From: Glandiceps talaboti | Taxonomy: Eukaryota > Hemichordata > Enteropneusta > Spengelidae | NCBI RefSeq assembly: GCF_964340395.1 | Contig: NC_135553.1 | Location: 1,589,001-1,653,000, forward strand | DNA: 64,000 nucleotides | Direction of reading: 5' to 3' | In this document: piece after piece, positions 58,270-64,000 of the stretch | Layout: every line of letters starts with the position of its first letter | Numbering within the stretch: position 1 is the first letter of the stretch | Made by a program: the position numbers and the translations under genes | Notes under the pieces: generated by a model | The model's database searches: none | The model's input: the letters and a program-made list of their open reading frames with translations, nothing else | Told to the model about the DNA's origin: nothing

Positions 58270-59625
58270 TGACTGGAAATGCTTTTCCATTTAATGCCAT
58301 ATTGTTTTGTAATATATTTTAAAAGCTAACAAAAGTGTGAATTCATTGATGTTTCCGAATGAAAATCAAAACAAACTTTTGTATAAATGAACTGAGATAG
58401 GTAAAGTTGTGTTTGAATGATATTGGACATGTAAAGTCAATAATGATTGAAATGGTGCACTTAAGAATACTAGAACTTAGGACACCAGGTTAGCTTATAT
58501 TTGCCTTTGCTAGGACACCAGTTGTGTGTTGCAGGATATGGTACATAGGTGATAAACTCTACCTAAGTTCCTCTGTCTCTTTACAAAATGAGGATAGTTA
58601 TCCAGAAGCTAATTAGCTAGGAATAATAACCAAGCTCCTCTGCTGTGTTACCAGAAACTATCACCACCATCATTGGCTTTCTGCTTCCAGCGGAATATTG
58701 CAAGTTTAGCTGCTATTAGTTGCAGCCATATTGGATTTGTCACTGCCATCAACAAATATAAACATAACCATGGCATTTTTACAGTCATCAGATAATCTAC
58801 TACTAAATCTTTGACAAGGAATAAAATATCATTATTGTAACATTATGATCTCTGATAATAGTAAAGTGTATGTTTATGGGGAAAAAGAAATGCCATGTAC
58901 GTTTACACTATTTAGTGAGACATGAAAGGTATGCCACCATCTTGTTTACACGTTGTAATTGTTACAAGTAACCAATCAGAAATCAAAAATGGCTGCCATG
59001 ATGGCACTGATACTATGGCTATTGATGCACAGGAGCTTGGAACAATCACCTGACTAACAATTCTCAGGTTTGACCTTTGACCCAGTCAAACACCATATTG
59101 TCACTTTTATCAGCTTTTCTATTTATGGTGCTTTCATCACAACAGTGTTTCACATTTTTATCAATTTAATATTTTCATCATCATCTCACAGCTTGTTGAA
59201 TGTTTTTCTTTTTTTACGATATTCCTTCAAAAATTTTAAAATTCCAGATTTGCAACTATTTAAATGATATAATTAGGTGTATGATAGTTAAAGAGCAAAG
59301 AGACAGACGAGATGACACTAAAAGGAATATGGAAATTCATGTGTTGATTTTGGATTTTACAGCTGTGTCTGTGTGGATATCTAATCAGTACAATAAGTAT
59401 GATGAAATACACGTCGGTTGGTATTTACAAATGAAATTAATTGTTTTCAAGCACCAAAATGGTAAAGAAAAAAACATAATTTTGTAATTGTCAATTTGAT
59501 ATATGTATTGCAACTACCTTTAGTTATGTTATCTGTTATATGAAATAACCTAGTAACCATGCTCTGCATATAGCCCACAATTATGCCTTTGTTCAATAAA
59601 ATGATTCCAGTTTCAGACCAAAAAC
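58270..59625. other. no gene recognised
   Basis: AT-rich. Open frames at 59070-59267 and 59200-59487 have no family resemblance and no convincing splice context. Confidence 0.5.
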
Positions 59626-59629
59626 ACTC

Positions 59630-60095
59630 TTGATAGGATATAGAGTTGACTGTAATGTAGAGTTGACTGTATGTAGAGTTGATGTATGTAGAGTTGACTA
59701 TGTAGAGTTGACTGTATGTAGTTGACTATGTAGAGTTGACTATGTAGAGTTGACTATATAGAGTTGACTGTAGAGTTGACTATGTAGAGTTGACTATGTA
59801 GAGTTGACTGTAGAGTTGACTATGTAGAGTTGACTGTATGTAGAGTTGACTGTAGAGTTGACTGTATATAGAGTTGACTGTATGTAGAGTTGACTATGTA
59901 GAGTTGACTGTAGAGTTGACTGTATGTAGAGTTGACTATGTAGAGTTGACTGTATGAAGAGCTGACTATGTAGAGTTGACTGTATGTAGAGTTGACTGTA
60001 GAGTTGACTGTATGTAGAGTTGAATATGTAGAGTTGACTGTATGTAGAGTTGACTGTGTAGAGTTGACTATGTAGAGTTGACTATGTAGAGCTTG
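59630..60095. repeat. short-unit minisatellite (TATGTAGAGTTGACTG), about 35 copies
   Basis: Core GTAGAGTTGACT with unit length from 11 to 16 bases. Confidence 0.95.
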
Positions 60096-60744
60096 CTTAC
60101 TAGGTTTTCACTCATGTATTAAAGTAGCCACATGGATCAAGATAGGGTAGTTATTTTTGATTTTTTATCATGACATCCTACTTCAAGAATTCAATGTATC
60201 AAGCCACACTAACCGAGTCTGTGTTTGTAACTCAATACAATGTATAAAGCTAATAACTTGTTTCAGATGTTTGTTCTTGTACTTTTCACATTTATTAATC
60301 TTTTGCAATTTATTGAGTTACAAACAAGGACTTGCCATATGTTGTTTCATGTTGATTTTTCAATTAGGAAGCCATGATAAAATTGTTTTATGAATTAAAA
60401 ATCCAAAATAAATACCCAATCCTCACCCATATGGCCACTTTGACAAATATGTAAATCAAGTGTAAATTGACAATGCCTCATTTGTGAAGTATTTTGGTAC
60501 CTCTTATTAAATTATCAGAACAAAGAGAACGCTGATACACAATAGACCCTCCACAAGTCATGCCTTGGTTAGTTGCTATGCCAACCAACCCACAGATTAT
60601 TGCTCCAAGAAATTCTTTTGTTTTTATTTGATTTTAGGAAGTTCTTGCTTTGGGGATTTATCAGTTTATGCACACATATCATAAAGTTGACGGTGCTTGC
60701 AATTGCTGTATGTAAAAGTATGTTACATAGAGATGACAATTTTT

Positions 60745-61075
60745 GACATAAAAGTTTGTGTGAAATATACATTCACAAAGTTGTTAGATAGTCAAAGTAT
60801 GTGTGACATATATACCCAAAGGTTGTGTTATGTACATAGCCAAAATATGTGTCACATAATATGTAAGTATGTGTTTCACACATTGACAAAGCAGTTACAT
60901 AGTCAAAGTATGTGTGACATACATACCCAAAGTATGTGTTACATACCCAAAGGTTGTGTTATGTACATAGCCAAAATATGTGTCACATAATATGTAAGTA
61001 TGTGTTTCACACATTAACAAAGCAGTTACATAGCCAAAGTATGTGTGACATACATACCCAAAGAATTGTTACATA
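60745..61075. repeat. ~130-150 bp tandem repeat, 2.5 copies
   Basis: CAAAGTATGTGTGACATAxA, AGGTTGTGTTATGTACATAG and CATAATATGTAAGTATGTGT recur in the same order. Confidence 0.88.
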
Positions 61076-61153
61076 GACAGTTGTAAAAGTAGCATGAGAA
61101 AGTATACACATTATTATGACCACCATATTGCAATGTTTCTTACAATATGACTT

Positions 61154-61186
61154 CATGAAAGAATGAATGAATGAATGAATGAATGC
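61154..61186. repeat. (GAAT)n microsatellite
   Basis: About seven GAAT units. Confidence 0.9.
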
Positions 61187-61189
61187 CAT

Positions 61190-62666
61190 TTAGGTTTAAC
61201 ATGAGGGTCTATTGTCTATCATTTTTATATCAGTGAATATACTCTATTCTATTTATTGGTATTGCTTTTTAATGATTACTCTCGTGTCAACACTATCTCA
61301 GAACTGTAAAGTAGATATTTTCAATCTTTTTTTTTTAAGTTGTGCAACAAATGACTTGAGAGGTCACTTGAGAGCAGTATATCTGTTTTATGTGTATATA
61401 CTCCCAGTGATTTCAATGGAGATGGCAAATTAATATATTGGTCTGTATATAGTTATTTATTCATATGGATTCCGCCGACAAAGTATTTCAAATATCTTCA
61501 GTGTAGAAAACTAAGTATTTCTGAATGGAATCAGGGCAAATTAAATGCACAACTATTTGTATTCTGCCCTGGAGCCTAAAAAAAAATCACTGCCAAATCA
61601 CTACAATTTTCAGTTAAATGTTGATTACAAAATGTACTCTCTCCTGTTGAAATATTTACCTAAATCCTTTGATAGTTATGTGTAATTCATGGATTGTATA
61701 CAGTTGGTCAAGTGGAATCTATAGGTCAAAGGTTATAGGTAGTAGAATTATATTAATATATTCCTCTTTCCCGTTGTACATTTAAACCCACGACTGACAT
61801 CAAACATTTGATACAGTTATGTGGTACAATTTAAGATAACCTTTAGAAAGTAAGATTCTAGATGTATAATCCCATTATATCCTATGTGTCTGTACATTTG
61901 TATTTGCATATCCATGCATATTGTGTTTCAGGGAATGTCAAGTCATAGATCCTATACAAAGGTTTATGGTCAAGTGTATGATCCTGATTTTGTTCAACCA
62001 AAGTTTTACAGAGTTATGATCTAACAACTTATTTTGTGATGTTGATGGAATCAAACACACTGTGATTTCTTGGGTTCAGTTGAACGCCTATTTAACAGAA
62101 AGCAAATAAATCTTCATCTTTGTTCTAAATATGTGGGCACCATGACAAGTTTTTGGGGTTTTTTCAGTTACAAATTGTATGCAAGCATCTCCATACCATA
62201 CTCACCGGTCAGCCCAATTTAGCTTCTGTGTAGTCTGGATGTGGTGTGAGTGAAGGTATAAATCATATTGATACTGTATAGGAACTAGACTAGCTTCTGA
62301 GGAAATGCTGTAGAAAAAATCTCATTGCCATGATGTTTGAAAATGAGTTGATTGTGGAATCATACCTCCATGCAATAAAGAACACACAAGTAAAGAAATA
62401 CTACTAGGATGTGATAGGGTTTAAATGAAAAAAGGAAAACACTTGTATCTCCAACGTCATGACTAGATCATAATGTAACTGTTCCTACATTGATGTTGTC
62501 CATGTTTAGCCATCTTGGTGCAAAGATTTGTCTCTACCGTTTATCTTTAGATGGCGTTTGGGGGCCTTCGAGGAGAGCGCCATCTACGATGAGGTTGGGT
62601 AACAGATTGAAGTTGAAAATGATTGGACAACATGTTGAGATATTGTCAATAAACATTGCACAAAGA
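61190..62666. other. no gene recognised
   Basis: AT-rich. A short perfect hairpin (AGATGGCG at 62549 with CGCCATCT at 62578) is the only structure noted. Confidence 0.5.
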
Positions 62667-62869
62667 TCATTGGATCGGGTCACCAGCTGCTTTAGATAAA
62701 AAGTAGATTAATCTTGATTGTTCTGATAGCCCATTATGTGTAAGGACCTCACTGAGAGTGGCATTGACAGCCTGATTGGGGACATTGACAGTTTGGGTGA
62801 CTTCACGAGTAAGACTATACATTTGGTGCATACCTTCATGTCGATCTTCTTCATCTCCAGTGATGTAAC
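62667..62869 (-). CDS. possible last coding exon of an unrecognised minus-strand gene
   Basis: After acceptor CATCTCCCTCACAG the minus strand is open for 66 codons to a TGA, entering in phase 1 like most junctions here. It reads GYITGDEEDRHEGMHQMYSL, then a segment with VPNQAVNATLSEVLTHNGLS, and ends SKAAGDPIQ. Composition is protein-like (balanced, polar, no low complexity), but I do not recognise a family. Its upstream exons may lie beyond the window. A GTAAGA donor at 63069-63064 would leave only a 200-base intron, but the sequence before it has stops in the needed frame. Confidence 0.35.
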
Positions 62870-63829
62870 CTGTGAGGGAGATGGGTAATACCTCTATCTC
62901 CGGCCAAATGACTACACTCAAAACGGTTGTTACAAATAAAACACATTCTTGTCTTTTGTCGAGATGAATACCGGCCCATTCAACTTACAACCTATGTAAC
63001 TTTTTGCTGCCTAAGCTTGCTCCTGCAATCGTAGTTATCAGCACAGAGGGCGCTCACATGTTCTCTTACCTATCAACCGGTCCGATGGGAAATGGAATGC
63101 TGGTTTATAATGGAATCAACGCATATGCCAAAGTCAACATTAGTACGTCCGAAAGAGGCACTTCTGGCTCCCAATCTATTGCGCTCATCAACAACAGCCA
63201 AAGAATAGAATAAGGAGTAGAAAGTCAAAAGAAACCATTGAAAGGGCGTATTGAAATATTTATTTTTTAAATAAGGACGTCGACCACATTTTCAAAATTA
63301 ACTTAGCCCCCCCCCCATCATGTTGTTTGATGTATTACTCACAACGTGTAAAATATTCATAGTCATATTATAATATTCTGTACAGCATATTAATATCGAT
63401 TTTACGTCATTACGTCATTATTTATATCTAACATTAAATAATTCATTCAAATTTATTGAGCCTATGCCGCTACCCTTCTAAAATTATATTATTCAAATCT
63501 TTGATTGTTAGGACGGCAAATGAATGAACGAACGTAAACACAAATGGATAATTCAAACATTGTTTTGGTTTAATAGAAGAGATAAGATGATTGTTGGGAT
63601 GTTATATAAGTCACACTGAACTTTAAAAGAAAACAAACCGTCTCCTTTGCTGTAATTTACAGCCATTCAATGATACTCTAGTTTGCTTTCTTATAGTGCA
63701 CATGGTGTACGCATGCGTAGATAGAAATAGAGGAGGGTACCGAAGAGGGGAAATAAACTGATCTTTTTGTTGTACCGTAACTTGTGATAAAAAATTCTAG
63801 TAGAGTTGTTTTTCAAAGTAACCTCTCTT

Positions 63830-63830
<1 letters not shown>
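62870..63830. other. no gene recognised
   Basis: An open frame on the plus strand at 63004-63213 has no clear splice context. A GAGGGCGCTC motif is present near 63046. If the exon at 62667-62869 is real, this could be its intron or first exon region. Confidence 0.4.
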
Positions 63831-63832
<2 letters not shown>

Positions 63833-63872
<40 letters not shown>

Positions 63873-64000
63873 ACTCATACACACACACATACATACATAC
63901 ATACATACATACATACATACATACATACATACATACATACATACATACATACATACATACATACATACATACACACATACATACATACATACATACATAT
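63833..64000. repeat. (CA)n / (CATA)n microsatellite, cut by the window end
   Basis: CA run followed by CATA repeats to the last base. Same design as the array at 20138-20476. Confidence 0.96.

Noticed and set aside
59070-59487. Two open frames with hydrophobic and polar parts
   Set aside because: No recognised family, no clear splice sites, composition typical of AT-rich noncoding sequence.
63004-63213. 69-aa plus-strand open frame
   Set aside because: Not low complexity, but no recognised family and no supporting splice or promoter signals. The opposite strand has a possible donor that fits the region equally well.

Overview
This is a window of animal (metazoan) nuclear DNA. It is AT-rich, with spliced genes, GT-AG introns, AATAAA signals and a heavy load of micro- and minisatellites. 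The encoded proteins stay close to vertebrate proteins along their whole length, which suggests a marine invertebrate (deuterostome or lophotrochozoan). I cannot name the species from sequence alone. Gene names below come from recognising protein families by eye, and exon structures were assembled by hand from splice sites and reading-frame phase.

Layout: (1) 1-2270, no gene seen. (2) 3121-9036, minus strand: a complete six-exon short-chain dehydrogenase/reductase gene of the DHRS7/DHRS7B type (309 aa). (3) 9037-11734: the shared upstream region of two head-to-head genes, with an AAATC-type repeat and two adjacent ETS-like sites. (4) 11735-26293, plus strand: a complete 13-exon USP22-type ubiquitin hydrolase (524 aa), the SAGA deubiquitinase. 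(5) about 28.6-33.3 kb: no gene recognised. (6) 33333-55620, plus strand: a four-exon, four-transmembrane protein of the claudin/calcium-channel-gamma (CACNG/TARP) fold (252 aa). Its first intron is about 20.2 kb and is largely built of minisatellites. Two further exon-like segments at 56333-56526 and 57661-57720 can be joined in frame and would give a 315-aa isoform. (7) 62667-62869, minus strand: one possible terminal coding exon of an unrecognised gene. (8) The window ends inside a CA/CATA microsatellite.

The USP22 and DHRS7B orthologues are, from memory, also divergent neighbours on human 17p11.2, so this pair may be an old conserved linkage. The genes act in different places: chromatin and histone deubiquitination, ER/peroxisome-type membrane redox chemistry, and plasma-membrane channel/receptor accessory function. 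No operon-like cooperation is implied.

The more unusual signals are tandem triplications that sit exactly on splice sites in both the DHRS7B and USP22 genes, a long foldback sequence inside a USP22 intron, two dispersed repeat families with two copies each, two large minisatellite arrays (44 bp and 37 bp units, each about 40 copies) in one intron, and the candidate alternative 3' exons of the CACNG-like gene.
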